This document shows, one piece after another, positions 36,138 to 47,160 of a DNA stretch of 64,000 bases; within the stretch, counting starts at the first letter, position 1; each line of letters opens with the position of its first letter. The notes below the pieces were generated by a model. That model searched no databases, was not told the DNA's origin, and saw nothing but the letters and a program-made list of their open reading frames with translations. Both the position numbers and the translations under genes were made by a program. The DNA is from Pseudonocardia sp. MH-G8 (GTDB taxonomy: Bacteria > Actinomycetota > Actinomycetes > Mycobacteriales > Pseudonocardiaceae), in contig NZ_NKYF01000040.1 of NCBI RefSeq assembly GCF_002262885.1, positions 1-64,000 on the forward strand, read 5' to 3'.

Positions 36138-36416
36138 ATGGTGGACGCAGCCCCCGTGGATCGTCTCGTCGCTGAACTGGCCCGGTTCTTCGTCGGGCAA
36201 CCCGTCGCCCTGGAAAGGGCGTTGACTCAGCACCAGGACGACGGGCGCGGAAGCTGTCGCGTCTGCGTTGCGGGAGGCCAACGCGGCAACCTGTCTTGGC
36301 CCTGCACGACCTACGCGGCCGCCGCTCTCGCGCGCGATCGCAGGCCCCACACACAACCCCGCCTGCGCGCCGTCGACACGTCAGCAAGGCGACCTTCATG
36401 GCGCCAGGGGTCGTGA
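36138..36416 (+). CDS. Small cysteine-containing protein divergent from GntR
   Basis: A 92-residue ORF starting at ATG with GGGAG three bases before. The first 65 residues look like a real protein: VDRLVAELARFFVGQPVAL, an amphipathic helix, then CRVCVAGGQRGNLSWPC, a C-x2-C-x12-C cluster, and TTYAAAALARDR. The tail is Arg-rich and may be degenerate. Small proteins of this kind are seen in actinomycetes next to GntR/UTRA regulators and helix-turn-helix proteins; no function is known. Palindromes between the two genes suggest that GntR controls it. Confidence 0.6.
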   Translation: MVDAAPVDRLVAELARFFVGQPVALERALTQHQDDGRGSCRVCVAGGQRGNLSWPCTTYAAAALARDRRPHTQPRLRAVDTSARRPSWRQGS

Positions 36417-36438
36417 AGGTGGCTTTGCCGAAACGCGG

Positions 36439-37170
36439 CTAGGTGCGGGCGGCGGCGAACTCCTGGCCCGCCTCGTTCTCCACCACCACGGCGGCGACGT
36501 CGTCGAGGGCGACGAGCGCCGAGCCGTCGAGGGTCAGCCCGTCGCGCCAGCCGCGCTCGGGGACGAGCCAGCTTCCGGCGACCTGGCGGGTGCCGTCGCG
36601 GGCGACCACCACGATCCGGCAGCGCTCGCCGGCCGGAATGCCCTGCACGGTCGTGGACAGGCGCACCCAGCCGGCCGCGGGCGAGAGGGTGGTGGACATC
36701 GAGACGCCCGGCTCGCCGCCCCCGGACAGCACGACGGCGTCGGCGGCGGGTGCGGGTGCCGCCACGACCGCGGGCGGGGCGGTCGAGCGGCCGACCAGCA
36801 CGCCGCCGCCGAGGACGGCGGCGACGGCGATGACGGCCGCCGCCACGACGGCCAGCCGCCGCGCCCGGCCGCGTGAGCGCGCCTCGTAGCGGACCTGGCG
36901 CAGCGCGCGCTGCAGCACCAGGTCACCGTCGGGCGGGCCGTCGAGGAACGCCTCCGGGGGCACGTCGTCGAGAACATCGACCATCCCGTGCAGCTCCTCC
37001 CACTCGTGCCGGCACGTCGGGCAGCCGGCGAGGTGCGCCTCGACCGCCCGGGACTGCGCAGGGTCGAGCAACCCGAGGGCGTGGGCGCCCAGCTCCACCG
37101 GATCGTGCGCCTCGTACCGTTGGTGGCGGCCCTCCTGGCCGTGTTCGTGCGGATCGCGCGGACGGTTCAT
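36439..37170 (-). CDS. Anti-sigma factor, zinc-finger RskA-like
   Basis: 243 residues. The N-terminal anti-sigma domain has the ZAS motif H-x3-C-x2-C (EAHLAGCPTC). A single membrane helix follows (VVAAAVIAVAAVLGGGVLVG, about 105-125) and the C-terminal RskA-like domain lies outside. Such proteins hold an ECF sigma factor until a signal triggers proteolysis. The ATG overlaps the sigma stop (ATGA), so the two are made together. It converges with the small Cys protein gene. Confidence 0.92.
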   Translation of the reverse strand: MNRPRDPHEHGQEGRHQRYEAHDPVELGAHALGLLDPAQSRAVEAHLAGCPTCRHEWEELHGMVDVLDDVPPEAFLDGPPDGDLVLQRALRQVRYEARSRGRARRLAVVAAAVIAVAAVLGGGVLVGRSTAPPAVVAAPAPAADAVVLSGGGEPGVSMSTTLSPAAGWVRLSTTVQGIPAGERCRIVVVARDGTRQVAGSWLVPERGWRDGLTLDGSALVALDDVAAVVVENEAGQEFAAART

Positions 37171-37724
37171 GCCGGCACCCCGCTTCCCGTCGTGTCGGGT
37201 TCGGGCGCAGGACCTGCGAGCGACTGCCGCAACGCCCGCAGCGCGTAGTAGGACCGTGACTTCACCGTGCCCGCCGGGATGCCGAGCGCGGTGGCGGCCT
37301 CGCCGAGGCTGCGTCCCTTGAAGTAGATCTGGTCCAGCACGCCGCGGTGGTCCTCCGAGAGCTCGTCGAGCGCGGCCATGACGGTGACGGAGGCGACCAC
37401 GCTGTCGGCGTGGTCGCGCACCAGCGGCGGTGCGTCCGGGTTCTCCGCCACCTCCCGCGGACGCGCCGCCCGGGCGCGGTACCGGTCGGTGACGAGGTTG
37501 CGCGCCACCGTGAGGAGCCACCCCCGCGTCGAGCCCTTGCCGTTGGTGAGCACCTCCGGGTGCCGCCACGCCCGGATCAGCGTCTCCTGCACGACGTCCT
37601 CGGCGGCGGCGCGGTCGCCGGTCAACCTCGTGGCGTAGGCGAGCAGCGCGCGCCCGTGCTCGGAGTAGACGGAGTGCAGCAGTGCCTCGTCACGGTCCTC
37701 GGCACGCTCACGTGCGGGCGGCAT
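37167..37724 (-). CDS. ECF RNA polymerase sigma factor
   Basis: 185 residues with regions sigma2 (TRLTGDRAAAEDVVQETLIRAWRH) and sigma4 (ALDELSEDHRGVLDQIYFKGRSLGEAATALGIPAGTVKSRSYYALRALR). No sigma3. Close to the SigK/SigL-RskA type by arrangement. It directs transcription of a stress or envelope regulon, possibly including its own operon and the divergent redox genes. A 37-bp palindrome lies 85 bases upstream. Confidence 0.93.
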   Translation of the reverse strand: MPPARERAEDRDEALLHSVYSEHGRALLAYATRLTGDRAAAEDVVQETLIRAWRHPEVLTNGKGSTRGWLLTVARNLVTDRYRARAARPREVAENPDAPPLVRDHADSVVASVTVMAALDELSEDHRGVLDQIYFKGRSLGEAATALGIPAGTVKSRSYYALRALRQSLAGPAPEPDTTGSGVPA

Positions 37725-37808
37725 GGTCAGCGGGCTCCCGGGGGCGGTGGTCGGGGGCGGAACCCTAGCGGAGCGGCTCCCACCTGCGACACGGCCGCGC
37801 GGGCGTAC

Positions 37809-37845
37809 CGGTTCACCGCGATCCGCTGCGGATCGCGGTGAACCG
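37809..37845. promoter_or_regulatory. 37-bp perfect palindrome between sigma factor and redox genes
   Basis: Perfect 18-bp arms CGGTTCACCGCGATCCGC (37809-37826) and its complement (37828-37845) around a single T. It lies in the 192-base gap of two divergent operons (sigma/anti-sigma and secreted protein-DUF6529-Rieske). A loop of one base makes a cruciform or operator more likely than a terminator. The rest of the gap has no ORF. Confidence 0.7.
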
Positions 37846-37916
37846 TCCCGCTCCGCCGCGCGTGTGCCCGAGGACGCGCCCGGACCGTCCGGGCCCCGAC
37901 GACCCCGGGGAGTGTC

Positions 37917-38561
37917 GTGACCCGGTACGCACCGCTGCTCACCCTGGGAGTGGTCGCCGCACTCGGCGGCGGGCTGCTCCTCGTGAACGCCGCCACCTCT
38001 GCCTCCACATCCGCCGGCACCCCGGTCGCGCAGTCCGCCGCGCAGTCCGGGCCCGCGCCGCCCGCAGCCCCGGCCGTCACCGACGTCGCCTACGCCGGCC
38101 GCTCCGCCGGTGACGAGGTGACCGTCGCGATCGCGGTGCGGGACGGGCGCGCGGTCGGCTACGTCTGCGACGGGGACGAGGTCGAGACCTGGCTCGAGGG
38201 CACCCTCACCGGCGCGGACCTGCGGCTCTCCGACGCGGGCGGCGCACCGGTGGTCACCGCCACCGCCACCGAGGAGTCCGTGCTGGGTGCCGTGACCGTC
38301 GACGGCGAGGAGCGCCCGTTCGCGGCGGAGGGCGTCGCGGGGCCGGCCGGTCTGTACGAGGGCCGCGCCGACGTCCGGGGCGTCACCACGCGCATCGGCT
38401 GGATCGTCGACGGCGCGGGGGACGTCACGGGGGTGGCCTCCTCGGCCGGGGTCCGGCGACCCGCGCCCGCGCTGGACCCGGCGGACCCCGCCGCCACCAC
38501 GTTCGACGGGGTGCCGGTCGACGTCACGGCCCTCGACGGCGGTGACGAGGTGATCCGGTGA
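37917..38561 (+). CDS. Secreted or membrane-anchored protein, unknown
   Basis: 214 residues. An N-terminal hydrophobic segment (YAPLLTLGVVAALGGGLLLVNAA) followed by a Ser/Ala/Pro-rich linker to about 55 marks an exported protein with a long stalk. The rest is a beta-rich domain (VAYAGRSAGDEVTVAIAVRDGRAVGYVCDG, then WLEGTLTGADLRLSD). No known enzyme motif. It starts a three-gene operon with the DUF6529 membrane protein (4-base overlap) and the Rieske protein, so it may bind or stabilise a redox partner. GTG start. Confidence 0.75.
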   Translation: MTRYAPLLTLGVVAALGGGLLLVNAATSASTSAGTPVAQSAAQSGPAPPAAPAVTDVAYAGRSAGDEVTVAIAVRDGRAVGYVCDGDEVETWLEGTLTGADLRLSDAGGAPVVTATATEESVLGAVTVDGEERPFAAEGVAGPAGLYEGRADVRGVTTRIGWIVDGAGDVTGVASSAGVRRPAPALDPADPAATTFDGVPVDVTALDGGDEVIR

Positions 38562-39163
38562 GGACCCGCCCCACCGGCTCGCGGCCGGCCGGGGCGCACG
38601 CCGGCGGTGTTCGCGCCGGCAGCGGCGCGGGTGCCGTGCTCGTCGCCGCGGCGGCGGGCTCGCTGGTCGCGGTCGGGCTCGGGGTGTACGGCCGGTGGCA
38701 CGAGCCGGCGGCCGCGGCGGTCAACGTCGCGGGCTTCTCCTCCGGCGTGGCCGCGAAGGCCTGGCTGGGCAGCATCGCGTTCGTGCTGGCGCTGGGACAG
38801 CTGTGGTCTGCAGCTGCGCTGCACGGACGGGTGGGCCGGCGGTGGCGGGCCGCCGGCCCATCGCGCCGGCTGGCGGCGGTGCACCGCTGGTCGGGTCGCG
38901 CGGCCGTGCTGGTCACCGTGCCGGTCGCGGTGCACTGCCTCTACGCGCTCGGCTTCCAGGACGGCTCCCCCCGGGTGCTGCTGCACTCGCTCGCCGGCTG
39001 CTTCGTCTACGGCGCCTTCGTCACGAAGATGCTGGTGCTGCAGCGTCCGCACAGCCCGCGGTGGAGCCTGCCGCTGCTCGGCGGCGCCCTCTTCACCGCC
39101 GTGACGGCCGTCTGGCTCAGCTCGTCGCTGTGGTTCTTCTCCACCTCCGGGCTCTCCTTCTGA
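38558..39163 (+). CDS. DUF6529-like membrane protein with histidine-bearing helices
   Basis: 201 residues, four to five membrane helices. HRWSGRAAVLVTVPVAVHCLYALG and LLHSLAGCFVYGAFVTKMLVL carry histidines spaced as in cytochrome b561-like heme sites (H-x16-H within one helix plus one in the next). This would fit a membrane electron carrier, but heme binding is inferred only. It overlaps the upstream gene by 4 bases and precedes the Rieske gene by 36, so the three products probably form one redox unit. Confidence 0.7.
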   Translation: MRTRPTGSRPAGAHAGGVRAGSGAGAVLVAAAAGSLVAVGLGVYGRWHEPAAAAVNVAGFSSGVAAKAWLGSIAFVLALGQLWSAAALHGRVGRRWRAAGPSRRLAAVHRWSGRAAVLVTVPVAVHCLYALGFQDGSPRVLLHSLAGCFVYGAFVTKMLVLQRPHSPRWSLPLLGGALFTAVTAVWLSSSLWFFSTSGLSF

Positions 39164-39199
39164 CCCGATCTCCCGATACTCCGACCTGAGGTGTTCGCC

Positions 39200-39643
39200 G
39201 TGCTCCCCTCCGCCCCGTCCCGCCGCGCTTTCGTGGCCGGCTCGGCCGGCGCCTGCGCCGCAGCGCTGTGCGCCTGCACCACCTACGACGCCCGCCCGGC
39301 GCCGCCGCCCGCTCCGGCTCCGGCCCCGCCGTCGCAGCCGGACGCCGCGGGCGCTGCGGACGCGCTGGCCGGCGCGTCCGACATCCCGGTCGGCGGCGGT
39401 GCGGTCTTCCCCGATCGGGACGTGGTCGTCACGCAGCCGACGGCGGGGCGGTTCCGCGCCTTCTCCGCCACGTGCACCCACCAGGGCTGCGCCGTCGGGG
39501 AGGTGCGCGAGGGCACGATCGTGTGCACCTGCCACGGCAGCCGCTTCGCGGTGGAGGACGGCGCGGTCGTGGAGGGCCCGGCCGACGCGCCGCTGCCGGA
39601 GCGCGCCATCGAGGTGGACGGGGACCAGATCCTCCTCGCCTGA
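39200..39643 (+). CDS. Rieske 2Fe-2S protein, Tat-exported
   Basis: 147 residues from the GTG at 39200 (GAGG eight bases before); a GTG nine bases earlier is also possible. The N-terminus has a twin-arginine SRRAF and a short hydrophobic stretch ending in cysteines, so a folded, cofactor-bearing protein is exported by Tat and may be lipid-anchored. A Pro-rich linker leads to the Rieske domain with both ligand boxes, CTHQGC and CTCHGS. It carries electrons outside the membrane. The partner is likely the DUF6529 protein. Confidence 0.88.
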   Translation: MLPSAPSRRAFVAGSAGACAAALCACTTYDARPAPPPAPAPAPPSQPDAAGAADALAGASDIPVGGGAVFPDRDVVVTQPTAGRFRAFSATCTHQGCAVGEVREGTIVCTCHGSRFAVEDGAVVEGPADAPLPERAIEVDGDQILLA

Positions 39644-39764
39644 CCGTCCCGTGGGTCGGATCACGCTGCGCGCACCGGGCTGGGGCACACGCGCCGACCT
39701 ACACTCCGAACCGTCGGGCCCGCCGGCAAGGCTGCTGCGCGGGGTGGCGGAGGAGTGGCACCGC

Positions 39765-41686
39765 ATGAACACGTCCCAGGTCGACAGCGACGCGCTCGAC
39801 GCGGGCGCGCCGTCGGAGCCGGAAGAGCTGACGCTCGCCGCGGAGTTCCCCGCGGCCGCGCGCGCGCAGTGGTCGGCGCTCGTCGACCAGGTGGTGCGCA
39901 AGGCAGGGCGCATCCCGCCCGACGCCCCGGCCGGAGCGGGCGTCGAGCGGCTGGAGTGGACCACCCCTGAGGACATCCGGGTGCGCCCGCTCTACACCGC
40001 CGACGACGCGCCCGACCCGGCGTCGGCCGGCGTGCCGGGCGCGGCGCCGTTCGTACGCGGGGGGCGGGCGAACGGCCCTGCCCCGGACGGCTGGGACGTG
40101 CGGCAGCGCCACGCCGAGCCCGATCCCGCGGCGGCCCGCACGGCGGTGCTCGCCGACCTGGAGAACGGCGTCAGCTCGATCTGGCTGGCCGTCGGTGCGG
40201 AGGGCACGGCGGTCGCCGACCTGCCCGCCGTCCTCGAGGGCGTGCAGCTCGACCTCGCCCCCGTGGTGCTCGACGCATCGGCGGACCCGGCCGGCACCGA
40301 GATCGCCGCGGCGGAGGCGCTGCTCGCGCTGGCCGCCGACCGCGGGGTCGCGCCCGCCGACCTGCGCGCCACCCTCGGTCTGGACCCGGTGGGGCGCCGC
40401 GCCCGCACCGGCGCCGGCCCGGACGTCGATACGGTCGTGCCGCTCGCCCGGCGCGTCGCGCAGGGATACCCCCGGGTCCGCACGGTCGTCGTGGACGCGC
40501 TGCCGGTGCACGGCGCGGGGGCCTCGGACGCGCAGGAGCTGGGCTTCTCGCTCGCCGCGGGTGTCGCGTACCTGCGCGCGCTGACCGGTGCCGGGCTGGA
40601 CCTCGCCGGCGCGGCGGGGCAGCTGGAGTTCCGCTACGCGGCCACGGCCGCGCAGTTCCCCACGATCGCGAAGCTGCGCGCGGCGCGGCGGCTGTGGTCG
40701 CGCGTCACCGAGGCCTGCGGGGCCGCCCAGGGATCGACGGCGCTGCCCCAGGTCCAGCACGCCGTGTCGTCGCCGGCGATGCTCACCCGCCGCGACGCGC
40801 ACGGCAACCTGCTGCGCGGCACCGTCGCAGGCTTCGCGGCCGGGGTCGGTGGCGCCGACGCGGTCACGGTGGCCCCGTTCGACGCCGCGCTCGGCGCGTC
40901 CGAGCCCTTCTCCCGGCGGATCGCGCGCAACACCCAGGCGCTGCTGGTGCAGGAGTCGCACCTGGCCCGGGTGGTCGATCCGGCAGGCGGCTCGTGGTTC
41001 GTCGAGTCGCTCACCGCGGAGCTCGCGGCCGCCGCCTGGACGTTCTTCCAGGAGATCGAGGCCGCAGGCGGTGTCCTCGCCGCGTTGGACGCCGGGCTGG
41101 TGGCCGAGCGGGTGGCGGCGGTCCGGGAGGGACGCGAGCGCGCGGCCGCGCGGCGCACCGCGCCGATCACCGGGGTGAGCGAGTTCGCCGACCTGGCGGA
41201 GCCCGTGCTGGAGCGCCGGCCGGTGCCGGAGCCACCCGGTGGCGGGCTGCCGCGCTTCCGGCCCGCCGAGCCCTACGAGGCGTTCCGGGACCGCTCCGAC
41301 ACCGTGCTCGCCGAGACCGGCGTCCGGCCGCGGGCGTTCCTCGCGACGCTGGGACCGCTGTCGGCGTACACGACGCGTGCGGGCTTCGCGCGCAACCTGC
41401 TCGCCGCGGGCGGTATCGAGACGCCCGAGGCCGGACCCACGGAGACGGCGCAGGAGGTGGCCGCGGCCTTCACGGCTGCCGGCACCGGCGTCGCCGTCCT
41501 GTGCTCGACCGACGCGCTCTACACCGAGCGGGGGGCGCGGACGGTGGAGGCGCTGCGGGAGGCGGGCGCGCGGCAGGTCCTGCTGGCCGGGTCGGCCGAC
41601 GTGCCCGGCCTGGACGGGCACCTCGCGGCCGGCGGCGACGCGCTCGCCGTGATCGACTCGGTCTACACCGCGCTGGAGGATGTGCG

Positions 41687-41690
<4 letters not shown>
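39765..41690 (+). CDS. mutA: Methylmalonyl-CoA mutase small (beta) subunit
   Basis: 641 residues, ATG preceded by GGAGGAG. A TIM-barrel mutase homologue ([23 protein letters not shown]) with a C-terminal domain that lacks the DxHxxG cobalamin motif, as expected of the non-catalytic subunit in heterodimeric mutases. With MutB it interconverts methylmalonyl-CoA and succinyl-CoA for propionate, odd-chain and branched-chain breakdown and for supplying methylmalonyl-CoA. A -10-like TACACT lies at 39700-39705. The stop overlaps the mutB start (ATGA). Confidence 0.93.
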
Positions 41691-43852
<2,162 letters not shown>

Positions 43853-43855
43853 GCC

Positions 43856-44839
43856 GTGGCGCGTGAGGTGGACGTCGCCGCCCTGGCCAAGGGCGTGCTC
43901 GACGGATCGCGGACGGTGCTGGCGCGGGCCATCACGCTCGTCGAGTCGCACCGGCCCGATCACCGGGAGGCCGCGCAGCAGGTGCTGATGGAGCTGCTGC
44001 CGCGGGCCGGCGGGGCCCGCCGCGTCGGGATCAGCGGGGTGCCCGGTGTCGGGAAGTCGACGTTCATCGAGGCGCTCGGCACGCGGCTCACCGGGGCGGG
44101 CCACCGCGTGGCCGTGCTCGCCGTCGACCCGTCCTCCACGCGGACGAAGGGCTCGATCCTCGGCGACAAGACCCGGATGGCGGCCCTGGCGAACGACGAG
44201 AACGCGTTCGTGCGGCCCTCCCCGAGCGCCGGCACGCTCGGGGGCGTCGCGCGCGCCACCCGCGAGACGATCGTGCTGATGGAGGCCGCAGGGCACGACG
44301 TGGTGCTGGTGGAGACCGTCGGCGTCGGGCAGTCCGAGGTGGCCGTTGCGGCGATGGTCGACACGTTCCTGCTGCTCACGATGGCCCGCAGCGGCGACTC
44401 CCTGCAGGGGATCAAGAAGGGCATCCTCGAGCTGGCCGACGTCGTCGCCGTCAACAAGGCCGACGGCCCGCACGAGGCCGACGCCCGTGCCGCGGCCCGG
44501 GAGCTGCGCGGCGCCCTGCGGCTGCTGACCCCGGTCAGCGAGGCCTGGACGCCCCCGGTGCTGACCTGCAGCGCGCAGACGGGCAGCGGGATGGACGAGG
44601 TGTGGACGTCGGTGCAGGAGCACCGCGCCGCGCTGGAGGAGGCCGGCGAGCTCGAACCGCGCCGCGCAGCGCAGCAGGTGCAGTGGATGTGGGCGGTGGT
44701 CCGCGACCGGCTGCTCGACCGCCTGCAGTCCGACCCCGGTGTCCGCGACGCCCTCCCCGACGTCGAGCGGGCGGTCCGCGAGGGCGAGCTCACCCCCACG
44801 CTGGCCGCCCAGCAGCTCCTGGACCGCCTCGGAAGGTGA
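43856..44839 (+). CDS. meaB: Methylmalonyl-CoA mutase-associated GTPase MeaB
   Basis: 327 residues. G3E-type GTPase with Walker A GVPGVGKS (61-68), switch segments ILGDKTRM and RPSPSAGTLGGVARATRE, ETVGVGQSEV, and the NKADG guanine motif. It loads and protects the B12 cofactor of MutAB. A GTG start lies 3 bases after mutB, so the three genes are one operon. The stop lies in the first of three 14-bp tandem repeats. Confidence 0.95.
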   Translation: MAREVDVAALAKGVLDGSRTVLARAITLVESHRPDHREAAQQVLMELLPRAGGARRVGISGVPGVGKSTFIEALGTRLTGAGHRVAVLAVDPSSTRTKGSILGDKTRMAALANDENAFVRPSPSAGTLGGVARATRETIVLMEAAGHDVVLVETVGVGQSEVAVAAMVDTFLLLTMARSGDSLQGIKKGILELADVVAVNKADGPHEADARAAARELRGALRLLTPVSEAWTPPVLTCSAQTGSGMDEVWTSVQEHRAALEEAGELEPRRAAQQVQWMWAVVRDRLLDRLQSDPGVRDALPDVERAVREGELTPTLAAQQLLDRLGR

Positions 44840-44868
44840 CCCTCGGAAGGTGACCCTCGGAAGGTGAC
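44827..44868. repeat. Three perfect 14-bp tandem repeats at the end of meaB
   Basis: CCTCGGAAGGTGAC is repeated three times without a mismatch. The first copy holds the last codons and stop of meaB, and the other two lie in the short gap before the converging MFS gene. Because the stop is in copy one, the protein is unchanged. Confidence 0.9.
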
Positions 44869-44878
44869 GGCGCGGCCC

Positions 44879-46141
44879 TCAGACGAGTGCCGGTGCCGGC
44901 TCGTCGGTGTCCGGCGGCCGGATCGGATCGAGCCGGGCCGGCCGTCGCGCGGCACGGATCCTGACGAGCGCGGCCGTCGCTGCGACAGCGGCCACCAGTG
45001 CGACCGACCCGGACACCTCGAGGGCGGTCGTGGGCCCCAGGGTCTCCGACAGCCAGCCCACCAGCGGGCCGCCGAGCGCGCCTGCGCCGGCCGACACGGT
45101 GCCCTGCGCCGCCACCACCCGCCCGCGCATGTCGTCATCGCTGTCGAGCTGCACGCGGGTGCCCAGCACGGTGTCGATGACCACCGCACCCGCCGCGATG
45201 GGCAGGATCACCGCGGCGAACTGCAGAAGGCCCGTGGAGAACCCGCTGAGGACCTGCAGCGCGCTCGTGACGAGGGCGGCGCCGAGCAGCACGCGGACCC
45301 CGAGCTCGCGCCAGTTGGCGGCGAGCAGCCCGCCGCCGACCGTGCCCACGGCGAACACGGTGGACAGCAGGCCGAACCCGGCTGCGCCGGCCTGCAGCGG
45401 ACCGTTGCTCATCGCGGCCATCGACACCTGGTAGTTGCGGCCGAGGCTCGAGAGCACGAAGCCCAGTGCGAACAGGACCAGCAGCCGCGGCTCACCCCGC
45501 AGGTAGCGGAACCCGGCCGGCACCCCGCTGCGCTCGGGTCGGCTGACCTCCATCACGTGCAGCTCGCCCGGCCGCAGGGCGAGCACCGCGATGATCACGG
45601 CGCCGAAGCTGAGCGCGTTGACACCGAACAGGAGTGACGCGCCGCCGAACCCGGCGAGCACCCCGCCGAGGCTCATGCCCAGGATCCGGCCCGTCGAGTT
45701 GAAGACGCTGCCCAGCGCGAGCGCGTTGCCCAGACCCGCCCGCCCGACGACCTGGGCCGCGAGCCTGGTCATCGGTGGCCCGTCGAACGCCGCGACGAAG
45801 CCCGTGAGCACGGCGATGCCGTAGATCACTGTGGTGGACGCGCCGGTCAGGGAGATCAGGGCGAGCGTCCCCGCCAGCAGCAGGTGCAGGGTCTGGGTGA
45901 CGAGGACCAGCGGACGCAGTGGCAGCCGGTCGGCCAGCGCACCCGACCACGAGCCGAGCACCAGCATGGGGACGGCCTGGAACAGGATCGTGAGACCGAC
46001 CGCGGTGGCCGAGCCCGTCGACTCGAGGACGAGCCAGTTGAGCCCGAGCACCTGCATCCAGGTACCGGTGGAGGAGACGAGGTCCGATGCAGCCCACAAG
46101 CGGTAGTTGCGGTGGCGGAGTGCGCGAAACATCGGCGGCAT
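44879..46141 (-). CDS. MFS transporter (drug or metabolite efflux type)
   Basis: 420 residues with about twelve membrane helices. The N-terminus MFRALRHRNYRLWAASDLVSSTGTWMQ is typical of the enterobactin-exporter-like MFS group, and LADRLPLRPLVLV is the loop 2-3 motif. A proton-driven exporter of a small molecule. ATG at 46141 is chosen; a second ATG nine bases later and a far upstream GTG are possible. The 194-base gap before the next gene shows no ORF. Confidence 0.88.
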   Translation of the reverse strand: MPPMFRALRHRNYRLWAASDLVSSTGTWMQVLGLNWLVLESTGSATAVGLTILFQAVPMLVLGSWSGALADRLPLRPLVLVTQTLHLLLAGTLALISLTGASTTVIYGIAVLTGFVAAFDGPPMTRLAAQVVGRAGLGNALALGSVFNSTGRILGMSLGGVLAGFGGASLLFGVNALSFGAVIIAVLALRPGELHVMEVSRPERSGVPAGFRYLRGEPRLLVLFALGFVLSSLGRNYQVSMAAMSNGPLQAGAAGFGLLSTVFAVGTVGGGLLAANWRELGVRVLLGAALVTSALQVLSGFSTGLLQFAAVILPIAAGAVVIDTVLGTRVQLDSDDDMRGRVVAAQGTVSAGAGALGGPLVGWLSETLGPTTALEVSGSVALVAAVAATAALVRIRAARRPARLDPIRPPDTDEPAPALV

Positions 46142-46335
46142 GTGTGGCCGCAAGAGGAGCCTTTCGGGGGAGCCTTCGGGGGCCGTCGTGACGGCCGCAC
46201 GCCCCCGTCCAACCCACTGCTGGGCGGGGCAGAATCCCGATCGGCCCCGTTTTGAGGCGCACGCCACGTTTAGTTGCTGGAGGAGCCCGGCGCGCCCGGC
46301 CCGCCGTCGTGGCCCGATCGGGTTAACGTCGCGGA

Positions 46336-47139
46336 GTGCTCGGGGTCAGTCACGCGTTGTCGGGAGCGGCCCTCGGGCTCGCGGTGGTGGGCTTCGTGCC
46401 GGAGCTCCTGGGTGCGCATCCCGACGCCGGCACCGTCCTGACGTTCACCGCGGTCTGCGCGGGCGCGGCACTGCTACCCGACCTCGACCACCCGTCCTCG
46501 ACGGCCACCCGACGGTTCTCGGTGGCGTCCTGGCTGGCGAGCCGCGTGGTGCGGCCGCTGTCGCGGCTGGTCTACAACCTCACGCGGGGGCGCCGCGACA
46601 CCGGCCGCGGCTCCCACCGGGGCCTCACCCACACCGTCGTCGGTGCCGTCCTCCTCGGGCTGGCGGTGAACCTGGCATCCGCCCGCTTCGGCGCCCCGGT
46701 GCTGATCGGCACGCTGTTCGTGTGCCTCGCTCTGGCGATCAAGGGTCTCGACGCGCTGGTGCCCGGCCCGCCGTCGCTGGTGATCGCGGCCGGGCTGACG
46801 TACGCGGTGGAGCAGTTCGTGCCGGGTGGCACGGCGGGCACCGCGGGCTGGCTCGGCGCGGCGGTCGCGCTGGGGATGGTGGTGCACTCGGTCGGCGATG
46901 CCGTCACCGAGACCGGCGCCCCGCTGCTGTGGCCGCTACCGATCCGGCAGCGGCACTGGTACCCGGTGGGCAGCCCGCGACCGCTCCGGTTCCGCACCGG
47001 CGGCAAGGTCGAGGCGTGGGTGGTGGCCCCCGCGCTCACCCTCGCGGTGTTCCTGCTGGCGGCGTTCGTGGTGCCGGGGGTGGCGCCGGTGTTGCTGCAG
47101 GTGCGGGCCGTGGTGGAGGGGCTGATCGTGGGCGGCTGA
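46336..47139 (+). CDS. DUF457/YdjM-type membrane-bound metal-dependent hydrolase
   Basis: 267 residues. VSHALSGAALGLAV, LLPDLDHPSS and GSHRGLTHTVVG give the conserved His/Asp set of this family, and further HSVGDAVTE and W-rich motifs follow; several membrane helices. In E. coli YdjM is an SOS-induced inner-membrane protein. The actual reaction is unknown. It is followed 21 bases later by the dehydrogenase gene in the same direction. Confidence 0.85.
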   Translation: MLGVSHALSGAALGLAVVGFVPELLGAHPDAGTVLTFTAVCAGAALLPDLDHPSSTATRRFSVASWLASRVVRPLSRLVYNLTRGRRDTGRGSHRGLTHTVVGAVLLGLAVNLASARFGAPVLIGTLFVCLALAIKGLDALVPGPPSLVIAAGLTYAVEQFVPGGTAGTAGWLGAAVALGMVVHSVGDAVTETGAPLLWPLPIRQRHWYPVGSPRPLRFRTGGKVEAWVVAPALTLAVFLLAAFVVPGVAPVLLQVRAVVEGLIVGG

Positions 47140-47160
47140 GCCACCGACGATGATGCACGG

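Noticed and set aside
36028-36416. Complete integrative element around the GntR gene
   Set aside because: No integrase, excisionase, replication or transfer gene and no att-like repeat or tRNA was found nearby.
39644-39764. Cobalamin riboswitch upstream of mutA
   Set aside because: The gap is only about 120 bases and no B12-box-like segment was found; a normal promoter and ribosome site explain it.
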